Of a DNA stretch of 64,000 bases, positions 13,999 through 25,600 are shown piece by piece; within the stretch, counting starts at the first letter, position 1, and each line of letters starts with the position of its first letter. Below the pieces are notes generated by a model. That model had not been told where the DNA came from and ran no database searches. It saw nothing but the letters and a program-made list of their open reading frames with translations. The stretch is taken from contig NC_091292.1 of NCBI RefSeq assembly GCF_038502225.1, forward strand, positions 102,394,128 through 102,458,127, written 5' to 3'. The position numbers and the translations under genes were made by a program. The DNA comes from Cherax quadricarinatus. Its lineage: Eukaryota; Arthropoda; Malacostraca; Decapoda; Parastacidae.

Positions 13999-16086
13999 TC
14001 AAGTATTAAAAACCATTTGTCTCCATTCACTCCTATCAAACACGCTCACGCATGCCTGCTGGAAGTCCAAGCCCCTCGCACACAAAACCTCCTTTACCCC
14101 CTCCCTCCAACCCTTCCTAGGCCGACCCCTACCCCGCCTTCCTTCCACTACAGACTGATACACTCTTGAAGTCATTCTGTTTCGCTCCATTCTCTCTACA
14201 TGTCCGAACCACCTCAACAACCCTTCCTCAGCCCTCTGGACAACAGTTTTGGTAATCCCGCACCTCCTCCTAACTTCCAAACTACGAATTCTCTGCATTA
14301 TATTCACACCACACATTGCCCTCAGACATGACATCTCCACTGCCTCCAGCCTTCTCCTCGCTGCAACATTCATCACCCACGCTTCACACCCATATAAGAG
14401 CGTTGGTAAAACTATACTCTCATACATTCCCCTCTTTGCCTCCAAGGACAAAGTTCTTTGTCTCCACAGACTCCTAAGTGCACCACTCACTCTTTTTCCC
14501 TCATCAATTCTATGATTCACCTCATCTTTCATAGACCCATCCGCTGACACGTCCACTCCCAAATATCTGAATACGTTCACCTCCTCCATACTCTCTCCCT
14601 CCAATCTGATATTCAATCTTTCATCACCTAATCTTTTTGTTATCCTCATAACCTTACTCTTTCCTGTATTCACCTTTAATTTTCTTCTTTTGCACACCCT
14701 ACCAAATTCATCCACCAATCTCTGCAACTTCTCTTCAGAATCTCCCAAGAGCACAGTGTCATCAGCAAAGAGCAGCTGTGACAACTCCCACTTTGTGTGT
14801 GATTCTTTATCTTTTAACTCCACGCCTCTTGCCAAGACCCTCGCATTTACTTCTCTTACAACCCCATCTATAAATATATTAAACAACCACGGTGACATCA
14901 CACATCCTTGTCTAAGGCCTACTTTTACTGGGAAAAAATTTCCCTCTTTCCTACATACTCTAACTTGAGCCTCACTATCCTCGTAAAAACTCTTCACTGC
15001 TTTCAGTAACCTACCTCCTACACCATACACTTGCAACATCTGCCACATTGCCCCCCTATCCACCCTGTCATACGCCTTTTCCAAATCCATAAATGCCACA
15101 AAGACCTCTTTAGCCTTATCTAAATACTGTTCACTTATATGTTTCACTGTAAACACCTGGTCCACACACCCCCTACCTTTCCTAAAGCCTCCTTGTTCAT
15201 CTGCTATCCTATTCTCCGTCTTACTCTTAATTCTTTCAATTATAACTCTACCATACACTTTACCAGGTACACTCAACAGACTTATCCCCCTATAATTTTT
15301 GCACTCTCTTTTATCCCCTTTGCCTTTATACAAAGGAACTATGCATGCTCTCTGCCAATCCCTAGGTACCTTACCCTCTTCCATACATTTATTAAATAAT
15401 TGCACCAACCACTCCAAAACTACATCCCCACCTGCTTTTAACATTTCTATCTTTATCCCATCAATCCCGGCTGCCTTACCCCCTTTCATTTTACCTACTG
15501 CCTCACGAACTTCCCCCACACTCACAACTGGCTCTTCCTCACTCCTACAAGATGTTATTCCTCCTTGCCCTATACACGAAATCACAGCTTCCCTATCTTC
15601 ATCAACATTTAACAATTCCTCAAAATATTCCTTCCATCTTCCCAATACCTCTAACTCTCCATTTAATAACTCTCCTCTCCTATTTTTAACAGACAAATCC
15701 ATTTGTTCTCTAGGCTTTCTTAACTTGTTAATCTCACTCCAAAACTTTTTCTTATTTTCAACAAAATTTGTTGATAACATCTCACCCACTCTCTCATTTG
15801 CTCTCTTTTTACATTGCTTCACCACTCTCTTAACTTCTCTCTTTTTCTCCATATACTCTTCCCTCCTTGCATCACTTCTACTTTGTAAAAATTTCTCATA
15901 TGCTAACTTTTTCTCCCTTACTACTCTCTTTACATCATCATTCCACCAATCGCTCCTCTTCCCTCCTGCACCCACTTTCCTGTAACCACAAACTTCTGCT
16001 GAACACTCTAACACTACATTTTTAAACCTACCCCATACCTCTTCGACCCCATTGCCTATGCTCTCATTAGCCCATCTATCCTCCAA
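13999..16086 (-). CDS. RTE-like LINE reverse transcriptase (linker, RT and C-terminal domain)
   Basis: 695-codon open frame ending in TGA. Residues about 1-190 form a charged linker (KKREVKRVVKQCKKR). The reverse transcriptase starts near the GKAAGIDGIKIEML block. Motif A is [11 protein letters not shown] (D334), motif [12 protein letters not shown] (about 390-400), and motif [11 protein letters not shown] with FADD at residues 440-443 (bases 14758-14769). The C-terminal part has [18 protein letters not shown] and a basic GRGRPRKGW stretch. It reverse-transcribes element RNA at a nicked target (family knowledge). Only 11 codons and one TAA separate it, in the same frame, from the upstream endonuclease frame, so the two were one protein. 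All three catalytic aspartates are present. The ATG used here is internal to the ancestral protein, so independent translation is doubtful. Confidence 0.88.
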   Translation of the reverse strand: MEDRWANESIGNGVEEVWGRFKNVVLECSAEVCGYRKVGAGGKRSDWWNDDVKRVVREKKLAYEKFLQSRSDARREEYMEKKREVKRVVKQCKKRANERVGEMLSTNFVENKKKFWSEINKLRKPREQMDLSVKNRRGELLNGELEVLGRWKEYFEELLNVDEDREAVISCIGQGGITSCRSEEEPVVSVGEVREAVGKMKGGKAAGIDGIKIEMLKAGGDVVLEWLVQLFNKCMEEGKVPRDWQRACIVPLYKGKGDKRECKNYRGISLLSVPGKVYGRVIIERIKSKTENRIADEQGGFRKGRGCVDQVFTVKHISEQYLDKAKEVFVAFMDLEKAYDRVDRGAMWQMLQVYGVGGRLLKAVKSFYEDSEAQVRVCRKEGNFFPVKVGLRQGCVMSPWLFNIFIDGVVREVNARVLARGVELKDKESHTKWELSQLLFADDTVLLGDSEEKLQRLVDEFGRVCKRRKLKVNTGKSKVMRITKRLGDERLNIRLEGESMEEVNVFRYLGVDVSADGSMKDEVNHRIDEGKRVSGALRSLWRQRTLSLEAKRGMYESIVLPTLLYGCEAWVMNVAARRRLEAVEMSCLRAMCGVNIMQRIRSLEVRRRCGITKTVVQRAEEGLLRWFGHVERMERNRMTSRVYQSVVEGRRGRGRPRKGWREGVKEVLCARGLDFQQACVSVFDRSEWRQMVFNT

Positions 16087-16119
16087 TAGCTGTTTATATC
16101 TTACCCTAACTGCCTCCTC

Positions 16120-16905
16120 TTATAGTTTATAAACCTTTACCTCTCTCTTCCCTGATGCTTCTATTCTCCTTGTATCCCATCTACCTTTTACTCTCAGTGT
16201 AGCTACAACTAGAAAGTGATCTGATATATCTGTGGCCCCTCTATAAACATGTACATCCTGAAGTCTACTCAACAGTCTTTTATCTACCAATACATAATCC
16301 AACAAACTACTGTCATTTCGCCCTACATCATATCGTGTATACTTATTTATCCTCTTTTTCTTAAAATATGTATTACCTATAACTAAACCCCTTTCTATAC
16401 AAAGTTCAATCAAAGGGCTCCCATTATCATTTACACCTGGCACCCCAAACTTACCTACCACACCCTCTCTAAAAGTTTCTCCTACTTTAGCATTCAAGTC
16501 CCCTACCACAATTACTCTCTCACTTGGTTCAAAGGCTCCTATACATTCACTTAACATCTCCCAAAATCTCTCTCTCTCCTCTGCATTCCTCTCTTCTCCA
16601 GGTGCATACACGCTTATTATGACCCACTTCTCGCATCCAACCTTTACTTTAATCCACATAATTCTTGAATTTACACATTCATATTCTCTTTTCTCCTTCC
16701 ATAACTGATCATTTAACATTACTGCTACCCCTTCCTTTGCTCTAACTCTCTCAGATACTCCAGATTTAATCCCATTTATTTCCCCCCACTGAAACTCTCC
16801 TACCCCCTTCAGCTTTGTTTCGCTTAGGGCCAGGACATCCAACTTCTTTTCATTCATAACATCAGCAATCATCTGTTTCTTGTCATCCGCACTACATCCA
16901 CGCAC
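16120..16905 (-). CDS. RTE-like LINE APE-type endonuclease (N-terminal part, closed by TAA)
   Basis: 261 codons, apurinic-endonuclease-like fold of non-LTR retrotransposons, which nicks target DNA to prime reverse transcription. Motifs: LNVRG at and just upstream of the annotated start (metal-site Asn), SETKL with Glu29, SVYAPGEE (98-105), GDLNAKVG with Asp136 and Asn138, and the terminal SDH triad (228-230) followed by the hydrophobic ATLRVKG stretch. GDxNAKVG is characteristic of RTE-clade endonucleases. The start is a GTG chosen by convenience. The frame is open further upstream but has no ATG, so the real initiation mechanism is unclear. The frame ends at TAA (16122-16120) in a KL-stop-EEAVRV context where copy 2 has AAA, which is a single-base nonsense change. 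The same frame continues into the reverse transcriptase. Confidence 0.86.
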   Translation of the reverse strand: MRGCSADDKKQMIADVMNEKKLDVLALSETKLKGVGEFQWGEINGIKSGVSERVRAKEGVAVMLNDQLWKEKREYECVNSRIMWIKVKVGCEKWVIISVYAPGEERNAEERERFWEMLSECIGAFEPSERVIVVGDLNAKVGETFREGVVGKFGVPGVNDNGSPLIELCIERGLVIGNTYFKKKRINKYTRYDVGRNDSSLLDYVLVDKRLLSRLQDVHVYRGATDISDHFLVVATLRVKGRWDTRRIEASGKREVKVYKL

Positions 16906-17337
16906 ATTTAAGCAACCCAGTTTTATAAAGTTTTTCTTCTTCTCTTTTTTAGTAATTGTATACAGGAGAAGGGGTTACTAGCCCATTGCTCCCGGCATTT
17001 TAGTCGCCTCATACGACACGCATGGCTTACGGAGGAAAGATTCTTTTCCACTTCCCCATGGACAATAGAAGAAATAAAAAAGAACAAGAGCTATTTAGAA
17101 AAAGGAGAAAAACCTAGATGTATGTATATATATATATGCATGTGCGTGTCTATGAAGTGTGACCTAAGTGTAAGTAGGAGTAGCAAGATATCCCTGTTAT
17201 CTTAGCGTGTTTATGAGACAGAAAAAGAAACCAGCAATCCTACCATCATGCAAAACAGTTACAGGTTTTTGTTTCACAGTCATCTGGCAGGACGGTAGTA
17301 CTTCCCTGGGTGGTTGCTGTCTACCAACCTACTACCT
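16906..17337 (-). other. 5' UTR of RTE-like copy 3
   Basis: Complement of the copy 2 5' UTR, with the same order of blocks, including the CATGCGTGTCGTATGAGGCG block and a short TA tract near 17127-17138. Substitutions relative to copy 2 are scattered. Confidence 0.75.
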
Positions 17338-17358
17338 ATATATGTATATATATATATG

Positions 17359-17415
<57 letters not shown>
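17338..17415. repeat. (TA)n / TATATATGTA / (TG)n tract
   Basis: Short TA runs punctuated by G that turn into (TG)n. It lies between the 5' end of RTE copy 3 and the 3' end of the CR1-like element. On the minus strand the (CA)n follows the 3' terminus of the CR1-like element and may be its tail. Confidence 0.9.
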
Positions 17416-17417
<2 letters not shown>

Positions 17418-18484
17418 ACTCACCTAGTTGTACTCACCTAGTTGAGGTTGCGGGGGTCGAGTCCGAGCTCCTGGCCCCGCCTCTTCACTGATCGCTACTA
17501 GGTCACTCTCCCCGAGCCATGAGCTTTATCATACCTCTGCTTAAAGCTATGTATGGATCCTGCCTCCACTACATCGCTTCCCAAACTATTCCACTTACTG
17601 ACTACTCTGTGGCTGAAGAAATACTTCCTAACATCCCTGTGATTCATCTGTGTCTTTAGCTTCCAACTGTGTCCCCTTGTTACTGTGTCCAATCTCTGGA
17701 ACATCCTGTCTTTGTCCACCTTGTCAATTCCCCTCAGTATTTTGTATGTCGTTATCATGTCCCCCCTATCTCTCCTGTCCTCCAGTGTCGTCAGGTTGAT
17801 TTCCCTTAACCTCTCCTCGTAGGACATACCTCTTAGCTCTGGGACTAGTCTTGTTGCAAACCTTTGCACTTTCTCTAGTTTCTTTACGTGCTTGGCTAGG
17901 TGTGGGTTCCAAACTGGTGCCGCATACTCCAATATGGGCCTAACGTATACGGTGTACAGGGTCCTGAACGATTCCTTATTAAGATGTCGGAATGCTGTTC
18001 TGAGGTTTGCTAGGCGCCCATATGCTGCAGCAGTTATTTGGTTGATGTGCGCTTCAGGAGATGTGCCTGGTGTTATACTCACCCCAAGATCTTTTTCCTT
18101 GAGTGAGGTTTGTAGTCTCTGACCCCCTAGACTGTACTCCGTCTGCGGCCTTCTTTGCCCTTCCCCAATCTTCATGACTTTGCATTTGGTGGGATTGAAC
18201 TCCAGGAGCCAATTGCTGGACCAGGTCTGCAGCCTGTCCAGATCCCTTTGTAGTTCTGCCTGGTCTTCGATCGAGTGTATTCTTCTCATCAACTTCACGT
18301 CATCTGCAAACAGGGACACCTCAGAGTCTATTCCTTCCGTCATGTCGTTCACAAATACCAGAAACAGCACTGGTCCTAGGACTGACCCCTGCGGGACCCC
18401 GCTGGTCACAGGTGCCCACTCTGACACCTCGCCACGTACCATGACTCATTGCTGTCTTCCTGACAAGTATTCCCTGATCCATTA
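17416..18484 (-). mobile_element. CR1-like (jockey superfamily) LINE, 5'-truncated
   Basis: 3' half of a non-LTR element on the minus strand. At its 3' end it carries two tandem copies of CAACTAGGTGAGTA (complement of 17417-17444) and then (CA)n. CR1/L2-type elements typically end in short tandem repeats rather than poly-A, which fits. It is truncated at 18484, where a (TG)n tract begins on the plus strand. Confidence 0.85.
17498..18482 (-). pseudogene. CR1-like LINE reverse transcriptase, C-terminal two-thirds
   Basis: The open part is 314 codons (18442 to 17498). Motif B is TSGVPQGSVLGPVLF (residues 13-27), motif C SLFADDVKLM with FADD at 45-48, then FNPTKCKVM, KDLGV, RPILEYAAPVWNPH and the LRGMSYEERLREINLTTLEDRR thumb-like region. 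Upstream, the same frame reads WIREYLSGRQQ, then TGA (complement of 18446-18448), then VM. This is the usual WI(R/N)xxLxxRxQ block preceding motif B, so the reading frame has a nonsense change and the element is truncated further upstream. Motif A and the endonuclease are absent. Confidence 0.85.
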
Positions 18485-18486
18485 GT

Positions 18487-18488
<2 letters not shown>

Positions 18489-18542
<54 letters not shown>
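18489..18542. repeat. (TG)n microsatellite
   Basis: About 54 bp of TG dinucleotide between the truncated CR1-like element and a Penelope-like terminus. Confidence 0.98.
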
Positions 18543-19730
<1,188 letters not shown>

Positions 19731-19767
<37 letters not shown>

Positions 19768-19769
19768 AT

Positions 19770-19808
<39 letters not shown>
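19731..19808. repeat. (TA)n microsatellite, two runs
   Basis: Two TA runs separated by CCATATTCT, closing the transposon cluster on the right. Confidence 0.96.
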
Positions 19809-20329
<521 letters not shown>

Positions 20330-20331
<2 letters not shown>

Positions 20332-20550
20332 ACACAGGGTTTGACAAGGGTTAAGGATCCTAGCTTTATTGACAGCTATTTACAGGTTGGGAGTTCCTAA
20401 CTGTTGGCAAGCTAGAGCTATTGCCTACATCAGCTCATTTGAAAGCATTTTGTTATGAGACATACAAGTAGGTAACAGGATGTAGTTGGAGCCATCTGTG
20501 GGCCAGCATTTTCATTTGATCAACTGACGTTATCTCGTTGAAATCATTAT
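20330..20550. other. Single-copy spacer between two (TC)n tracts
   Basis: About 220 bp with no gene recognised. Confidence 0.6.
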
Positions 20551-20771
<221 letters not shown>

Positions 20772-20772
<1 letters not shown>

Positions 20773-21078
20773 ATTTGTATCTTACATATAGTAAGGTTCC
20801 CAGAGTCTAGAGGAAAAGTTTGGTGCGCACCAAGTGTGTCTACCATTCGTCTGCTATTCTTACTTATACTTTTCGTTAACCCATCCTCCTCTCTTCCTTT
20901 ACCCCTTTATATCCCCCCTCTCTCTCTCTCTCTGCCCTCCTCTTCCTCCTCTGTCTCACCCTTCCCCCGCTCCCCGTCTATACCATCAGTCTAGGTAGGG
21001 TAGCTGCTCAAATATCGATAGCCCGGGGAAGCGGGATAACTGGCCTCGCTCTTTTACCGTATTTATGCTCCGGCCGTG
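20772..21078. other. Single-copy spacer, pyrimidine-rich in the middle
   Basis: Contains a C/T-rich patch (about 20880-20970) with a short (TC)n run. No gene recognised. Confidence 0.6.
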
Positions 21079-21425
21079 TAGCTTCTGCCGTAGCTTTTGC
21101 TGTGGCTGCTGCAGTAGCTGCTGCTGTGGCTGCTGCCGTGGCTGCTGTGGTAGCTGCTGCTGTGGCTGCTGTCGTGGCTGCTGCCGTGGCTGCTGCCGTA
21201 ACTTCTGTCGTAGCTGCTGCCGTAGCTGCTACTGTGACTGCTGCCGTAGCTGCTGCTGTGGCTTCTGCCGTGGCTGCTGCCGTAGCTGCTGCTGTGGCTG
21301 TTGCCGTAGCTGCTGCTGTGGCTACTGTCGTGGCTGCTGCCGTGGCTGCTGCCGTAACTTCTGTCGTAGCTGCTGCCGTAGCTGCTACTGTGGCTGCTGC
21401 TGTGGTTGCTGCCGTAGAGGCAGCC
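21079..21425. repeat. 12-bp GCT-rich minisatellite
   Basis: Tandem variants of GCTGCTGCYGTR (12 bp), about 28 copies. The register is preserved, so one frame encodes Ala-Ala-Ala-Val repeats and another Cys/Arg-rich repeats. Without a recognisable start, domain or splice context I treat it as a minisatellite. A low-complexity protein segment cannot be excluded. Confidence 0.9.
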
Positions 21426-21692
<267 letters not shown>

Positions 21693-21810
21693 GGTGCTCG
21701 TAGTTATGGGACAGCAACTTTGGTGTTATTTTAATAATAGTTATTACTACAGACAAGTTGATGAGTAAGACAAATGTATACATGTGGAAGTGAGCGGTTG
21801 TCAAGGTGAG

Positions 21811-21971
21811 TCGTGAGTTGTGTGGTGGTGTTAACAATGTTGTTGTGTGGTGGTGTTAACATGATGTTGTGAGTTGTGTGGTGGTGTTAACATGATGTTG
21901 TTGTGAGTTGTGTAAGGTAAGGTATTAACAATGTTATTGTAGAGGTTGTGTGGTGGTGTAACATGATGTAG
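21811..21971. repeat. 34-bp minisatellite, left block
   Basis: Few and degenerate copies of the same unit as 22685-29600 (GAGTTGTGTGGTGGTG, then TTAACATGATGTTG). The array is interrupted here by a LINE fragment. Confidence 0.9.
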
Positions 21972-22684
21972 TGAAGTTACCTGGAGGTTACCTGGAGGGG
22001 TTATTCCGAGATCAACGCCCCCTGGCCCGGTCACGACAGGCACTCGATGGATCAGGGCCTGATCAGCTGGGGCTGTTACTGCTGGCCGCACGCAGTCCGA
22101 CGTACCAGCCACAGCCCGGCTGATCCGGCACTGACTTTGGGAAGTATCTGTCCAGCTCTCTCTTGAAGGCAGCCAGGGTTTATTGGCAATTCCCCTAATG
22201 CTTGATGGGAGGCTGTTGAACAGTTTTATTCCCTGGACACTTATGGTGTTTTCTTAGTGTACCAATGGCGCCCTCTATTTTTATTGGCGGCATTTTGCAT
22301 CGCCTGCCCAGTCTTTTACTTTCGTAGGGAGTGGATTTCTGTGTGCAGATTTGGGACCATTCCTTCCAAGATTTTCCAAGTGTAGATTATGATATATCTC
22401 TCCCTCCTGCGTTCCCAACGAGTACAAGTCAAGTGCTTTCAAGCGTTCCCAGTAGTTAAGGTGCTTGACAGAACTTATACGTGCAGTAAAGGATCTCTGT
22501 ACACTCTCTAGATCTGCGATTTCACCTGCTTTGTATGGAGATGTTAATGTACAGCAGTATTCCAGCCTAGAGAGAACAAGTGATTTGAAAAGGATCATCA
22601 TGGGCTTGGCATCTCTCGTTTTGAAAGTTCTCATTATCCATCCTATCATTTTCTTTGCACGTGCGATCGTGGCACTGTTGTGAT
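21972..22684 (-). mobile_element. CR1-like LINE 3' fragment inserted in the 34-bp minisatellite
   Basis: About 710 bp of non-satellite DNA lie between two blocks of the same array. On the minus strand it begins with reverse transcriptase C-terminal coding and ends with a 3' region containing two close copies of GTTACCTGGAG (as seen on the plus strand, 21976-21998). The family also occurs at 53187-53790 (plus) and 54085-54500 (minus). Confidence 0.82.
22281..22649 (-). pseudogene. CR1-like LINE reverse transcriptase C-terminus, decayed
   Basis: 122 open codons. RTFKTRDAKPMMILFKSLVLSRLEYC, the post-catalytic CR1/jockey-type block, spans residues about 7-32, followed by SPYKAGEIADLESVQRSFTARI and VKHLNYWERLKALDLYSLG. 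After that the frame appears shifted: LGTQEGEIYHNLHL replaces the usual RRERY-type sequence, and coding similarity continues in another frame to about 22130. The catalytic core is absent. The fragment at 53610-53766 has the same block (RTFKTRDAKPMM), so both derive from one family. Confidence 0.8.
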
Positions 22685-25600
22685 CCTTGTTGTTGTGAGT
22701 TGTGTGGTGGTGTTAACATGATGTTGCTGTGAGTTGTGTGGTGGTGTTAACATGATGTTGTTGTGAGTTGTGTGGTGGTGTTAACATGATGTTGCTGTGA
22801 GTTGTGTGGTGGTGTTAACATGATGTTGTTGTGAGTTATGTGGTGGTGTTAACATGATGTTGTGAGTTGTGTGGTGGTGTTAACATGATGTTGTTGTGAG
22901 TTGTGTGGTGGTGTTAACATGATGTTGCGAGTTGTGTGGTGGTGTTAACATAATGTTGTTGTGAGTTGTGTGGTGGTGTTAACATGATGTGAGTTGTGTG
23001 GTGGTGTTAACAATGTTGTTGTGTGGTGGTGTTAACATAATGTTGTGAGTTGTGTGGTGGTGTTAACATGATGTTGTTGTGAGTTGTGTGGTGGTGTTAA
23101 CAATGTTGTTGTGAATTGTGTTGTGGTGTTAACATGATGCTGCTGTGAGTTGTGTGGTGGTGTTAACATGATGTTGTTGTGAGTTGTGTGGTGGTGTTAA
23201 CATGATGTTGCTGTGAGTTGTGTGGTGGTCTTAACATGATGTTGCTGTGAGTTGTGTGGTAGTGTTAACATGATGTTGCTGTGAGTTGTGTGGTGGTGTT
23301 AACATGATGTTGTTGTGAGTTGTGTGGTGGTGTTAACATGTTGTTGTGAGTTGTGTGGTGGTGTTAACATGATGTTGTTGTGAGTTGTGTGGTGGTGTTA
23401 ACATGATGTTGTGAGTTGTGTGGTGGTGTTAACATGATGTTGTGAGTTGTGTGATGGTGTTAACATGATGTTGTGAGTTGTGTGGTGGTGTTAACATGAT
23501 GTTGTTGTGAGTTGTGTGGTGGTGTTAACATGATGTTGTTGTGAGTTGTGTGATCGTGTTAACATGATGTTGTGCGTTGTGTGGTGGTGTTAACATAATG
23601 TTGTTGTGAGTTGTGTGGTGGTGTTAACATGTTGTTGTGAGTTGTGTGGTGGTGTTAACATGATGTTGTTGTGAGTTGTGTGGTGGTGTTAACATGATGT
23701 TGCTGTGAGTTGTGTGGTGGTGTTAATATGATGTTGCTGTGAGTTGTGTGATGGTGTTAACATGATGTTGCTGTGAGTTGTGTGGTGGTGTTAACATGTT
23801 GTTGTGAGTTGTGTGGTGGTGTTAACATGATGATGTGAGTTGTGTGGTGGTGTTAACATGATGTTGTTGTGAGTTGTGTGGTGGTGTTAACATGATGTTG
23901 CTGTGAGTTGTGTGATGGTGTTAACATGATGTTGCTCTGAGTTGTGTGGTGGTGTTAACAATGTTGTTGTGAGTTGTGTGGTGGTGTTAACATGATGTTG
24001 CTGTGAGTTGTGTGGTGGTGTTAACATGTTGTTGTGAGTTGTGTGGTGGTGTTAACATGATGATGTGAGTTGTGTGGTGGTGTTAACATGATGTTGTTGT
24101 GAGTTGTGTGGTGGTGTTAACATGATGTTGCTGTGAGTTGTGTGGTGGTGTTAACATGATGTTGTTGTGAGTTGTGTGGTGGTGTTAACATGATGTTGTT
24201 GTGTGGTGGTGTTAACATGATGTTGTTGTGAGTTGTGTGGTGGTGTTAACATGATGTTGTGAGTTGTGTGGTGGTGTTAACAATGTTGTTGTGAGTTGTG
24301 TGGTGGTGTTAACAATGTTGTTGTGAGTTGTGTGGTGGTGTTAACATGATGTTGTGAGTTGTGTGGTGGTGTTAACAATGTTGTTGTGAGTTGTGTGATG
24401 GTGTTAACATGTTGTTGTGAGTTGTGTGGTTATGCTAACATGATGTTGTTGTGAGTTGTGTGGTGGTGTTAACATGATGTTGTTGTGAGTTGTGTTGTGG
24501 TGTTAACATAATGTTGTTGTGAGTTGTGTGGTGGTGTTAACATGATGTTGTTGTGAGTTGTGTGGTGGTGTTAACATGATGTTGTTGTGAGTTGTGTGGT
24601 GGTGTTAACATGATGTTGTTGTGAGTTGTGTGGTGGTGTTAACATGATGTTGCTGTGAGTTGTGTGGTGGTGTTAACATGATGTTGTTGTGAGTTGTGTG
24701 GTGGTGTTAACATGATGTTGTTGTGAGTTGTGTGGTGGTGTTAACATGATGTTGTTGTGAGGTGTGTGGTGGTGTTAACATTATGTTGTTGTGTGGTGGT
24801 GTTAACATGATGTTGTTGTGAGTTGTGTGGTGGTGTTAACATGATGTTGTTGTGAGTTGTGTGGTGGTGTTAACATGATGTTGTTGTGAGTTGTGTGGTG
24901 GTGTTAACATGATGTTGTTGTGAGTTGTGTGGTGGTGTTAACAAGTTGTGTGGTGGTGTTAACATGTTGTTGTGAGTTGTGTGGTGGTGTTAACATGATG
25001 TTGTTGTGAGTTGTGTGGTGGTGTTAACATGATGTTGTTGTGAGTTGTGTGGTGGTGTTAACATGATGTTGCTGTGAGTTGTGTGGTGGTGTTAACATGT
25101 TGTTGTGATGTTGTTGTGAGTTGTGTGGTGGTGTTAACATGTTGTTGTGAGTTGTGTGGTGGTGTTAACATGATGTTGTGAGTTGTGTGGTGGTGTTAAC
25201 ATGATGTTGCTGTGAGTTGTGTGTGGTGTTAACATGATGTGCTGTGAGTTGTGTGGTGGTTGTGAGTTGTGTGGTGGTGTTAACATGATGTTTCTGTGAG
25301 TTGTGTGGTGGTGTTAACATGATGTTGTTGTGAGTTGTGTGGTGGTGTTAACATGTTGTTGTGAGTTGTGTGGTGGTGTTAACATGTTGTTGTGAGTTGT
25401 GTGGTGGTGTTAACATGATGTTGTTGTGAGTTGTGTGGTGGTGTTAACATGATGTTGCTGTGGGTTGTGTGGTGGTGTTAACATGATGTTGTTGTGAGTT
25501 GTGTGGTGGTGTTAACATGATGAGTTGTGTTGTGATGTTGTGTGAGTTGTGGTGGTGTTAACATGATGTTGCTGTGAGTTGAGTGATGGTGTTAACATGA

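Larger units (their letters stand above)
13738..17337 (-). mobile_element. RTE-like non-LTR retrotransposon, full-length copy 3 (tail to tail with copy 2)
   Basis: Inverted relative to copy 2. The 3' tails meet at about 13727-13750 in a short A/T and TA tract, so 10147-17337 forms one long palindrome. The 5' end (complement of 17337) reads GGTAGTAGGTTGGTAGACAG. Differences from copy 2 (separate stop codons, frameshifts and substitutions) show two distinct insertions rather than a duplicated read. The right flank is a TATATATGTA-type tract. Confidence 0.92.
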
